This document shows, piece by piece, positions 51,681-60,248 of a stretch of DNA of 64,000 nucleotides (positions are counted from its first letter, which is position 1; each line of letters begins with the position of its first letter). Source of the DNA: CAYQJV01 sp964417925 (lineage in GTDB: Bacteria > Hydrothermota > Tepidihabitantia > B3-TA06 > CAYQJV01); the NCBI GenBank assembly GCA_964417925.1, contig CAYQJV010000001.1:1-64000 (forward strand), in the 5' to 3' direction. The translations under genes were made by a program, and so were the position numbers. The notes under the pieces are model-generated. The model was not told where the DNA came from. It made no database searches and saw only the letters and a program-made list of their open reading frames with translations.

Positions 51681-54600
51681 TTATATTTCACCAAGTACTT
51701 TTACCCATTCAACTCCTGGGAATTCTCGCAATTGCGAGATTAAACCAGGTGATGGATTAACCTTCAGTGTTTTACTTCTAATTTTTAATTTTTCTTTTAT
51801 TGTAGTTCCTATACCATTGTAAATATGGATATGTAGTTCTGCTTTTCCAGGATGTTTCTTTACAAGTTCTAAAAGGTTGTATATCTCCTCATCCCCTATT
51901 CCTACTGGATTGAATCCAAAGGAGAGAATGGAAATAGAAGAAATTGCCTTTTCAAAAGGTAGTATAAGAGAACTTCTTATTTTTGGACGTGTAGAATCCT
52001 CTTTAACTTCACATACTCCTTTCACAATTATAAGACTGTCATTTTTTAATATATCCTTTGTATCTTCATACTGCTTTGAAAAAACAATAACATCTATCTC
52101 GCCCTCAAAATCTCTAATAGAAACTGTAGCATATGGATTTCCATTCTTGTCCCTCTTGGTCCTTTTTGAAACCACTGCTCCTCCCACTGCTATTACCTTT
52201 CCATCCAAATTTTCATCTATCTGGGAAGAAGGAATAAGTTTGAATCCATCATAAAACACACGATATTTATCCATGGGATGTCCGGATAAGTAAAAGCCAA
52301 AGGCCTCCTTTTCATAGGGTAAAAATTCATCCTTCTTTATCTTTCTTCTTTCTTTTGCCTTAGGTTTTACCTCCTTTTTCCCCAAATCAAATATAGAAAG
52401 TTGCATTTTCATATAATAGACCCTTTCCTGATTAACTTTTTTTATCTCATCATCCAAGATTTCAAGTAAATATTTTCTGTCTGGTTCCAAAGAATCAAAA
52501 CAACCTGCCTTAATCAGAAATTCAACACACTTTTTATTCACAAATTTTTTAGTCCTCAAAAGAAAATCTTCAAAATCTTTATACTTTCCCTTCTTTTCTC
52601 TTTCCTGAGTTATCGCTTTTGCTGCATTTTCTCCTACATTTTTTATACCTCCTAATCCAAATCTTATATTTTCTCCCTCAATTCTAAACTCATAGTAACT
52701 TTTGTTTATGTCAGGGGGGAGAATCTTTATTCCAAGTCTTTTAGTTTCATTAAGAAACAAAAACAATCTATCTTCTGATTTGCCCATTTCTGAAGTCAAA
52801 AGTGCACTCATAAATTCAAGTGGATAGTTTGCTTTAAGATATGCAGTAGTATAAGAAAGATGAGCATATCCTGCAGAATGGGATTTATTGAATCCATAGC
52901 CAGCAAACGGAGCAATGAGATTAAAAATCTGTATTGCTATTTTCTCTGAAATCCCCCTTTTTACTGCCCTCTTTATGAATTCTTCTTTCATCTGATCCAT
53001 CAACTCTGGGATCTTTTTACCCATCGCCCTTCTCAGAGTATCTGCCTCTGCAAGAGAAAAACCCGCTATTTGCTGGGCTATCTGCATTACCTGTTCCTGA
53101 TAGAGAATAATTCCATAAGTTTCTTTAAGAATATCTTCAAGCTCTGGATGTAAATACTCTATATTTTTTCTACCATGTTTTCTATGGAAAAACTCCTCCA
53201 GATTTATATTTCCTAAGGGACCAGGGCGATAAAGAGATATCACAGCGATTAAATCATTCATATCCTTTGGCTCCATCTTTTTTAAGATCTCCCTCATCCC
53301 TCCGCTTTCAAGTTGGAATATACCTATTGTATTTCCTTTTTTTAAAAGGCTAAAAGTTTTCTCATCATTTAAAGGAATATTTTTGACATCTATCTCAATT
53401 CCCTTATTCCTTAAAAGTTGTTCTGTATTTCTTATTACTGTGAGTGTCCTAAGACCAAGAATATCCATCTTTAAAAGCCCTATGTCTTCAACGGATTTCA
53501 TATCGTACTGAGTACACACATCCTCCCCTGCTCTATAAAGAGGAAGAAACTCTGTAAGAGGCTCAGGAGTTATAACAACTCCTGAAGCATGGATAGAGGC
53601 ATGTCTTGCAACTCCCTCAAGTTTAAGGGCTATTTTAAACATCTTTTCATATCTCTCATCTGACTTTATCATCTTTTCAAGCTCCTTATGCACCGCAATT
53701 GCATCTTTTAAAGAAAGATTGGAAGGAATCATCTTTGCAATTCTGTCCACCTCTCCATAAGGTATATCAAGAACCCTTCCTACATCTCTTATTGCAGCCC
53801 TTGCCTTCATTGTATCAAAAGTAATTATCCTTGCAACATTATCTTCGCCATACCGTTTCCTTATGTACTCTATTACATCATCCCTTCTGTCATCTGCAAA
53901 ATCTATATCAATATCTGGAAGTGTTACTCTTTCAGGATTCAAAAATCTTTCAAATATGAGATTGTATTTTAGAGGATCTATTTCTGTTATATCAAGACAA
54001 TAAAGTACCAAACTACCAACTGCAGAACCCCTTCCAGGTCCTACAGGAATATCATTACTTTTTGCAAAAGAAACAATATCCTTCACTATCAAAAAATATC
54101 CAGCAAATCCCATTTTCTCAATTATTGAGAGTTCATGTTCAAGTCTTCTTTTATAATTCTCCGGAGGTTGTGCTGGATAAAACTTTCTCTTTAACCCCTC
54201 TTCTGCAAGGTATTTTAAGTACTCAAAATCATTTTTATACTGCTCAGGAATGGGATATCTTGGAAGATGAAATTTCTTTTCGGAAAGAGAAAGGGAAACA
54301 CTACATCTATCAGCTATTTTCACCGTATTTTCTAAAGCCATAGGAAGTTCTTTAAATATTTCATACATTTCTTCTGGAGATTTAAAGTAAAGCTCTTTTG
54401 TTTCAAATTTTAACCTTGCTTTCTCCGTAATTTTCTTTCCTGTTTGAATTGCAAGTAAAGCATCGTGAGCTTCATAGTCATCAGGAGAAATATAATGACA
54501 GTCATTTGTCGCCACTACCTCTACATTCTCTTTCTTGGCAAGTTCAACAAGTCCTTTTAAAATCTTTTCATTCTCTTGAATCCCAAGATACTGAAGTTCT

Positions 54601-55127
54601 ATAAAAAAGTTGTCTCTACCAAAAATATCAAGATACTGATAAAGAGCCTTTCTTGCCCTCTCGTAATCTCCCCTGCCAATCCAGAAAGGAAGTTCCCCTT
54701 TTAAACAACCAGAAAGAGCAATTATTCCATCTTTATACTTTGCAAGGACTTCTTTATCAATACGAGGCTTGTAGTAAAATCCTTCAAGATAAGCTATGGA
54801 GGAAAGCTTAAGTAGATTTTTGTATCCCTTGTTGTTTTCTGCAAGAAGAGTTATATGGTAATTGGATTCAGGAACCTGTGGATCTATCTTTTTTTCTGTT
54901 CTTTTACCTACTGCAACATAGGTTTCTATACCTATTATAGGTTTTATTCCTCTTTCTGAAATTTTTTTGTAAAAATTTACAACCCCAAACATATTTCCAT
55001 GATCTGTTATAGCAACAGCAGGCATTTTGTATTTTTCTGCCTGCTCTGCAACTCTCTCTATCCTTGCAAATCCATCAAGTAAACTGTAATCGGTATGAAG
55101 ATGTAAATGAACAAATTTTTTACTCAT
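51681..55127 (-). CDS. dnaE: DNA polymerase III alpha subunit
   Basis: 1148 residues, replicative polymerase of the C family. An N-terminal PHP domain (FVHLHLHTDYSLLDGF, AITDHGNMFG) is followed by the palm with GPGRGSAVGSLVLYCL and the catalytic PDIDIDFADDRRDDVIEY. Next come the fingers with SLYRPGPLG and the tail with an OB fold (KVIAVGGAVVSKRTKRDKNG). Length is normal. The -10 box ends 6 nt before ATG, so the mRNA should be leaderless, unusual for such a long essential gene. Confidence 0.97.
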   Translation of the reverse strand: MSKKFVHLHLHTDYSLLDGFARIERVAEQAEKYKMPAVAITDHGNMFGVVNFYKKISERGIKPIIGIETYVAVGKRTEKKIDPQVPESNYHITLLAENNKGYKNLLKLSSIAYLEGFYYKPRIDKEVLAKYKDGIIALSGCLKGELPFWIGRGDYERARKALYQYLDIFGRDNFFIELQYLGIQENEKILKGLVELAKKENVEVVATNDCHYISPDDYEAHDALLAIQTGKKITEKARLKFETKELYFKSPEEMYEIFKELPMALENTVKIADRCSVSLSLSEKKFHLPRYPIPEQYKNDFEYLKYLAEEGLKRKFYPAQPPENYKRRLEHELSIIEKMGFAGYFLIVKDIVSFAKSNDIPVGPGRGSAVGSLVLYCLDITEIDPLKYNLIFERFLNPERVTLPDIDIDFADDRRDDVIEYIRKRYGEDNVARIITFDTMKARAAIRDVGRVLDIPYGEVDRIAKMIPSNLSLKDAIAVHKELEKMIKSDERYEKMFKIALKLEGVARHASIHASGVVITPEPLTEFLPLYRAGEDVCTQYDMKSVEDIGLLKMDILGLRTLTVIRNTEQLLRNKGIEIDVKNIPLNDEKTFSLLKKGNTIGIFQLESGGMREILKKMEPKDMNDLIAVISLYRPGPLGNINLEEFFHRKHGRKNIEYLHPELEDILKETYGIILYQEQVMQIAQQIAGFSLAEADTLRRAMGKKIPELMDQMKEEFIKRAVKRGISEKIAIQIFNLIAPFAGYGFNKSHSAGYAHLSYTTAYLKANYPLEFMSALLTSEMGKSEDRLFLFLNETKRLGIKILPPDINKSYYEFRIEGENIRFGLGGIKNVGENAAKAITQEREKKGKYKDFEDFLLRTKKFVNKKCVEFLIKAGCFDSLEPDRKYLLEILDDEIKKVNQERVYYMKMQLSIFDLGKKEVKPKAKERRKIKKDEFLPYEKEAFGFYLSGHPMDKYRVFYDGFKLIPSSQIDENLDGKVIAVGGAVVSKRTKRDKNGNPYATVSIRDFEGEIDVIVFSKQYEDTKDILKNDSLIIVKGVCEVKEDSTRPKIRSSLILPFEKAISSISILSFGFNPVGIGDEEIYNLLELVKKHPGKAELHIHIYNGIGTTIKEKLKIRSKTLKVNPSPGLISQLREFPGVEWVKVLGEI

Positions 55128-55133
55128 TTATTC

Positions 55134-55162
55134 AATATAACCTAAAACTTCTATTCAGTCAA
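55134..55162 (-). promoter_or_regulatory. dnaE promoter, leaderless architecture
   Basis: TTGACT, 17 nt, TATATT, 6 nt, ATG. Confidence 0.65.
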
Positions 55163-55192
55163 GCGAACTCATAGGTGCAGTTTTTTTAAATC

Positions 55193-56104
55193 TTACATTA
55201 CTTTGTTTTTACCAAAAAATTTCTTTTTAAAATAATAAAACCTTGAAGTAACATATCTTATTTTATCAATCTTTTTTAAAACAGCCTCTTTTCCCCTTTG
55301 AATACAGAAATCCAGTTCAGAAAAGTTAGTCCAATGAAGTTCCTTTACATCTATCTCTACCACTACATCAGCTCTATCAAGAAGAAGTCTAAAAAGTTTA
55401 AACTTTGCGAGTTCATCACTTCTCAATATTACTTCAATTGCGGTATTGTAATCCCCAGGAGGAGAAGGTTGTTTTCCAAAAATAACAGCTATCACTACAT
55501 CCACTCCCAGTTCAAAAAGAGCATTTATAGGAACATTTGCAGTAACTCCTCCATCTACAAGCATCATTCCATCTTTTTTTACCACAGGAAAAATCCCAGG
55601 AATTGCAGCAGAAGCTTGAACTGCTTGCCATAGATATCCCTCCTTCATTATAACATCTTCACCAGAAATTAAATCAAGAGCCACTGTAGCAAAAGGAATT
55701 TTTGTCTCAGAAAACTTCCTATCCTCAAAAATATCTTTAAATACTTTCTCAGTTTTGTCCAAAGGGATTAAGGATGATTTAAAGAAACTCTCTGCTATGG
55801 CTATGCTATCTTTTAGCCTATTCTTTAACGTAGCAAGCCACCCTCCCCTTTCTTTACTGAATTTATCAAGCCCAAGCTCTTTAAATGCATCAGAAGAAAC
55901 AAGCTCTTCTGCTTTCTTTTTTAAAAACTCTATATCAGGATTGAGTGCATACACTGCTCCTACTACTGCACCTATACTGGTTCCTGCCACAGCATCTATC
56001 TTGATACCTTCCTTCACAAGCATCTCCAATGCACCAATGTGGGCAAGTCCTTTTGCTCCTCCTCCGGAAAGGGCAACACCTACTTTGGGTTTAGAAAATA
56101 TCAT
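55193..56104 (-). CDS. patatin-like phospholipase (RssA type)
   Basis: 303 residues with the patatin oxyanion loop GVALSGGGAKGLAHIGAL, nucleophile S43 in GTSIGA and catalytic D184 in MLVDGGVTANVP. It is predicted to hydrolyse acyl esters of membrane lipids; physiological substrate unknown. The start ATG overlaps the TldE stop by 4 bp (ATGA), making it the third gene of the tldD-tldE operon. Confidence 0.93.
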   Translation of the reverse strand: MIFSKPKVGVALSGGGAKGLAHIGALEMLVKEGIKIDAVAGTSIGAVVGAVYALNPDIEFLKKKAEELVSSDAFKELGLDKFSKERGGWLATLKNRLKDSIAIAESFFKSSLIPLDKTEKVFKDIFEDRKFSETKIPFATVALDLISGEDVIMKEGYLWQAVQASAAIPGIFPVVKKDGMMLVDGGVTANVPINALFELGVDVVIAVIFGKQPSPPGDYNTAIEVILRSDELAKFKLFRLLLDRADVVVEIDVKELHWTNFSELDFCIQRGKEAVLKKIDKIRYVTSRFYYFKKKFFGKNKVM

Positions 56105-57438
56105 ATTACCAAAATTGAACTTTTAACATAGGGTAGATAACCTTTACCAGTGATGATTCTCTCTTGGGATATTTCTTTTATATTTTTTAAAATCTCAAAT
56201 ACATTTCCTTTAACCCCCCATGCCCCTGGTTCCACAATTCCTTTGATACTACCTTTTGAAATCACATAGCCTGAAAATACTGTGTTGGAAAAATCACCCG
56301 TAACCTTGTTTGCGGTGTGAAAACCAAGTAAAGACTTTAAAAGCAGACCATTTTCGGTGTTTTTTACCATTTTACTGAAAGAGACTTTCCCAGAATCCAT
56401 TGACACAGCTCTCACAGTAGGCCTTATAGGAGCTTCTATCATATGTTCTGCTAAGATGGGCCTTCTCATTCCATTCCCAGTTGAAATGGTCTTGTGTTTT
56501 TCTGCTGTTTCTCTATCAAAGAGATAAGTCTTTACCACCCCTTTCTCCACCACAGTATTTACTTGTGAAGAAGTACCCTCATCATCGCATGGAGATGTAG
56601 CAGGAATATCAAAAGATACACCATCGTCATAAATAGTAACAAATTCTGGGGCACATCTCATACCTCTCTTTAATCGTGAATAGCCTTCATCCACTGATGT
56701 AATGTATAAATGTTCAAAAAAGACATTTCTCAGCATTCCTTCAAGCATAGAAGGATGTATTATCACCTCTATCTCTCTACCCTTGGCATTTATCTCTTCT
56801 GGCTTCACTGTCCTTTTATCATAACTCTTTATAAAGTGCTCCATTTTTTTAAGAAATTTTTCCCAATCCTTTATCTCCCTTCCTGTCTCAAACTCAAAGT
56901 CCCTTGAATCCAGGAAAACAGATCCTCCTGCTCCCGTCTCTTCCCAGAATATTAAAGCATCTGAAGAAAGAGTGTACACAAAGGCTTGTTCCTTTATTAT
57001 TGAAATAGCTATGTTGTAATTATCCACATGTTTTTGCCCTCTGGCAATTTCATCCAGTACCTTAACGTACTCTTGCACAATCTTTGGTTTATCAAACAGT
57101 TTAAGTGTACTTTCTTTTTTATATTCCGAATATTCAGCATCTTTTATTTCAGCAAAATTATTAAGATAGGTTTTTTCCATTTTTTCTTCTGCTTTGGACA
57201 GGGCAAGTTGAATTGAAGTCTTAGAAATCTCGGTTACACCTGCATAGCCTATTTTTCTATCTTTAAGAACCCTTAATCCAATACAGGGAATTTCCAAAGA
57301 GGTAGATACCTTTATTTCACCATTTTCTGATATTACAGAAAAACCTGAACTCTTTTTAAACCATATCTCTACATCTTTAAAAGCCTTTTTTACTGCTTCT
57401 TTTTTAACAATGTTAATTATTTTTTTTACTTCCTCCAT
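56101..57438 (-). CDS. TldE/PmbA-like protein
   Basis: 445 residues, the non-catalytic partner of TldD. It lacks the HExxxH motif. Landmarks are GYAGVTEISKTSIQLALSKA, HPSMLEGMLRNVFFEHL, CDDEGTSSQVNTVVEKGVVK and FSGYVISKGSIKG. TldD/TldE form a heterodimeric barrel protease that degrades unstructured peptides and matures some RiPPs. It starts 3 bp after tldD and is followed by patatin with a 4-bp overlap. No RiPP precursor was seen beside it. Confidence 0.9.
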   Translation of the reverse strand: MEEVKKIINIVKKEAVKKAFKDVEIWFKKSSGFSVISENGEIKVSTSLEIPCIGLRVLKDRKIGYAGVTEISKTSIQLALSKAEEKMEKTYLNNFAEIKDAEYSEYKKESTLKLFDKPKIVQEYVKVLDEIARGQKHVDNYNIAISIIKEQAFVYTLSSDALIFWEETGAGGSVFLDSRDFEFETGREIKDWEKFLKKMEHFIKSYDKRTVKPEEINAKGREIEVIIHPSMLEGMLRNVFFEHLYITSVDEGYSRLKRGMRCAPEFVTIYDDGVSFDIPATSPCDDEGTSSQVNTVVEKGVVKTYLFDRETAEKHKTISTGNGMRRPILAEHMIEAPIRPTVRAVSMDSGKVSFSKMVKNTENGLLLKSLLGFHTANKVTGDFSNTVFSGYVISKGSIKGIVEPGAWGVKGNVFEILKNIKEISQERIITGKGYLPYVKSSILVI

Positions 57439-57441
57439 CTC

Positions 57442-58914
57442 TCACCCCTGCACAACTAACTGAACATATGGATTGTTTTTTATTCTTGTCCATTTAGGAC
57501 CGCCATCTCCAACAGGTTTTGTTTGACCTGCTTTACCACAGAATCCTACATCTGAAATATCCAAAGGCCCTGCAAAAGCATCCACATACTTAAGAGCATG
57601 CAGAGTTTTTGCAGTAAAGTTTGACGGTTTTATCATCTTTGTTATCTTTCCATCTTCGATCAAGTATCCCATTTGAATGCTTGAAGACATTCCTTCCTTG
57701 CTCACCGCTCCTCCCAAGGTTCCTTTGAGAATCACCCCATATCTTATATCTTTAATAATATCTTCAAGTCTCTTTTTCCACACTTCTTTATCTGCCGGAT
57801 ATATATACGTATTTGACATTCTACATACTCTTTCATCTCCAAGTTCAGAAAATCCTCCGCCGTTTGGTTCTCTTTTAAAGAAATCTGCTGTCTCCCTATT
57901 CAGAATAAAATCTTTCACCTCACCCCTTTCTGCAAGAAGTTTAACCTTTACCTCAACTCCTTCATCATCTATCATTTCAGTACCAAAACCATCAGTATAT
58001 ACAGGTTTACCATCCTCATCCACAGGAGGACCATCAATAATGTTTACAACCTCAGATGCTATTTTCCCTCTCGGCATTCCAGATGCATCCACTATTCCAG
58101 AACTTCCGTTTTTTATAATATCTGCCTCAAAATTATGCCCCAAAGCCTCATGGACAAACACTCCTATTGCATTAAAATCAAGAACAAAGTATTCTATTCT
58201 TTTTATCTCTTCTGGACTCATCGTTTCTGCATTCAAAAGAGCAACAGTATATTCCATCCATTTTCTTATCTCCTCCTTTATCTCCTTTTTTAACCTCAAA
58301 TTCTTGCCTTTTTCAAAAAGCAGTTCCAATCCTTTTATATTACCTATTCTCAATCTTGTCATTGCCCTTTCTCTATCTTTCACTGCCCTTGTAATTACCT
58401 GTAAGAAGGTTCTTGGTATTTTTTGAGTTCTATACAGACCATGAGTATCTGCAACAATCTTCTCATGATTCTCAGAATAGAACCACACTTCATTTGTGAT
58501 CTTTACTCCATGTTTTTCCTCCGCATTTTTTCTCTCTTTTTCAATACCTCTAAAAATGGTAGTAACAATATCCTCTATTTTCTCATCAACAAAGGAAATA
58601 TCCGGAACTATCACATATCTTGTTTTACCTTCAGAAACAGAGGAAAGTGCATAATTTCTGGAAGGAATGATTTTTACAATACTTTCAGCCTTTTCCAAAG
58701 CATTCTTTAAACCTTCTGGTGAAGTCTTTATGGAGAAAATCTTCTTCTTTTTTACGAAACGAACCTGAACAGCAGACTTTACACTAAGAGGGACAATCGT
58801 TTTTTTCCCTCCTGTCTCTTTTATCTCTGTTTTTTCTACTTTTTCATACAGAACATCTACATAATCAAACTTTTGTTTTGCTTCTCTTAAAAAATCCTCT
58901 ATTAATTTTTTCAT
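57442..58914 (-). CDS. tldD: TldD metalloprotease
   Basis: 490 residues with the zinc motif HEALGH (H255, E256, H260) in FNAIGVFVHEALGHNFEADI, and the C-terminal metal region VSKEGMSSSIQMGYLIEDGK and FCGKAGQTKPVGDGG. The catalytic subunit of the TldD/TldE protease. Its promoter has TATCAT ending 6 nt before the ATG, so the three-gene operon mRNA should be leaderless at its 5' end. Confidence 0.94.
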   Translation of the reverse strand: MKKLIEDFLREAKQKFDYVDVLYEKVEKTEIKETGGKKTIVPLSVKSAVQVRFVKKKKIFSIKTSPEGLKNALEKAESIVKIIPSRNYALSSVSEGKTRYVIVPDISFVDEKIEDIVTTIFRGIEKERKNAEEKHGVKITNEVWFYSENHEKIVADTHGLYRTQKIPRTFLQVITRAVKDRERAMTRLRIGNIKGLELLFEKGKNLRLKKEIKEEIRKWMEYTVALLNAETMSPEEIKRIEYFVLDFNAIGVFVHEALGHNFEADIIKNGSSGIVDASGMPRGKIASEVVNIIDGPPVDEDGKPVYTDGFGTEMIDDEGVEVKVKLLAERGEVKDFILNRETADFFKREPNGGGFSELGDERVCRMSNTYIYPADKEVWKKRLEDIIKDIRYGVILKGTLGGAVSKEGMSSSIQMGYLIEDGKITKMIKPSNFTAKTLHALKYVDAFAGPLDISDVGFCGKAGQTKPVGDGGPKWTRIKNNPYVQLVVQG

Positions 58915-58920
58915 TTAATT

Positions 58921-58948
58921 ATGATATTCCTTTTTACTCTTATGTCAA
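58921..58948 (-). promoter_or_regulatory. tldD promoter, leaderless architecture
   Basis: TTGACA, 16 nt, TATCAT, 6 nt, ATG. Confidence 0.65.
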
Positions 58949-58953
58949 AAAAG

Positions 58954-60111
58954 TTATTTTAAGTGAGAAGCCTCTCTTATAAGATGGGAAGCTATCACAA
59001 GCCTTTGTATTTCGTTAGTTCCTTCATAAATCTGGGTTATTTTTGCGTCTCTAAACATCTTTTCCACAGGGTATTCCTTCATATATCCATATCCTCCAAA
59101 TATCTGTATTGCCTCTGTAGTTACCCACATTGCAACATCCGATGCAAAAAGCTTTGCCATTGCAGAATCTTTTGATACATTTTTTGCTCCTGAATCAATG
59201 GTCTTTGCAGCTTGATAAACAAGAGCTCTTGCTGCTTCTATCCTTGTTGCCATCTCTGCAAGTTTAAATTGAATCCCTTCAAAGGAGGATATAGGCTTTC
59301 CAAATTGAACTCTCTGAGTAGAGTATTTTAATGCCTCTTCAAAAGCTCCTTGAGCAATTCCTACTGCCTGAGCACCTATTCCCGGTCTTGTCATATCAAA
59401 AGTTCTCATTGCAATTATAAATCCTTGCCCCTTTTTACCCAATAGATTCTCCTTAGGGATTTTACAGTCTTGAAAAATCAACTCTCTTGTTGCAGATGCT
59501 CTTATTCCTAACTTATTCTCTTCCTTGCCAAAATCAAATCCTGGAATTCCCTTTTCTACAATGAAGGCAGAAAGTCCTCTTGCTCCTTTTTCTCTATCAG
59601 TGGATGCTATCACTACATATATTGATGCGACTCCACCATTTGTAATGAACTGTTTGGTTCCATTAAGAATAAAAGAGTCCCCTTCTTCCTTTGCGGTGGT
59701 TTCAATATTTGATGCATCAGAACCAGCATTTGCTTCAGTCAAAGCAAACGCTGCATATGCTTCTCCCGATGCAATTTTGGGAAGGTACTTCTTCTTCTGT
59801 TCTTCTGTTCCAAACAGAATTATTGGATATGCTGCCAGACCATTTGCTGCATAGCAAACTGCCACGCCTCCACATACCCTTGAAAGTTCCTCCACCACAA
59901 GAACCATCTCAAAGACTCCTCCTCCAAGTCCATCGTATTCCTCAGGGATGAAAACCCTCATCAGGTCGGCTTTCGCCAACTCTTCCATTATTTCGTAAGG
60001 GAACTCTGCTTTTTCATCAAGTTCTTGCCTTACAGGTTTTATTTTTTCCTCTGCAATTTTTCTCGCCAGTTCTTTTATCATCTTCTGCTCATCAGTAAGA
60101 AAATATTCCAT
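58954..60111 (-). CDS. acyl-CoA dehydrogenase
   Basis: 385 residues, FAD-dependent. Family signatures are AYAAFALTEANAGSDASNIE (first ACAD motif), FIVEKGIPGFDFGKEENKLG and the C-terminal FGGYGYMKEYPVEKMFRDAK. The catalytic base is the Glu in QIYEGTNEIQR. Closest in style to short/branched-chain or butyryl-CoA dehydrogenases. No ETF or thiolase genes are nearby, so the pathway is open. AGGAGG precedes the ATG. Confidence 0.95.
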   Translation of the reverse strand: MEYFLTDEQKMIKELARKIAEEKIKPVRQELDEKAEFPYEIMEELAKADLMRVFIPEEYDGLGGGVFEMVLVVEELSRVCGGVAVCYAANGLAAYPIILFGTEEQKKKYLPKIASGEAYAAFALTEANAGSDASNIETTAKEEGDSFILNGTKQFITNGGVASIYVVIASTDREKGARGLSAFIVEKGIPGFDFGKEENKLGIRASATRELIFQDCKIPKENLLGKKGQGFIIAMRTFDMTRPGIGAQAVGIAQGAFEEALKYSTQRVQFGKPISSFEGIQFKLAEMATRIEAARALVYQAAKTIDSGAKNVSKDSAMAKLFASDVAMWVTTEAIQIFGGYGYMKEYPVEKMFRDAKITQIYEGTNEIQRLVIASHLIREASHLK

Positions 60112-60139
60112 CTCTCCTCCTGTTTTGACTTTCTTTAAT

Positions 60140-60168
60140 ATTTTAAGTAAAAATTACTACAAAGTCAA
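60140..60168 (-). promoter_or_regulatory. acyl-CoA dehydrogenase promoter
   Basis: TTGACT, 17 nt, TAAAAT, leader of about 20 nt with AGGAGG. Confidence 0.7.
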
Positions 60169-60214
60169 ACTTAATTTATCCCATAACCATAATTTCAATC
60201 TCTTTGGTTTTTTC

Positions 60215-60242
60215 TTGACTTTTGAAAATATATGCTCATAAT
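60215..60242 (+). promoter_or_regulatory. secA promoter, leaderless architecture
   Basis: TTGACT, 16 nt, CATAAT, 6 nt, ATG. It lies within an in-frame upstream extension of secA, which therefore cannot be translated from this transcript. Confidence 0.68.
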
Positions 60243-60248
60243 ATCTCT

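Noticed and set aside
57677..58426. 249-codon open frame on the plus strand
   Set aside because: Exactly antisense to tldD, Ser/Pro-rich shadow translation, no ribosome site; tldD itself is certain.
60222..60248. Upstream TTG start for secA
   Set aside because: It lies inside the -35/-10 region of the secA promoter; the ATG at 60249 fits homologues.
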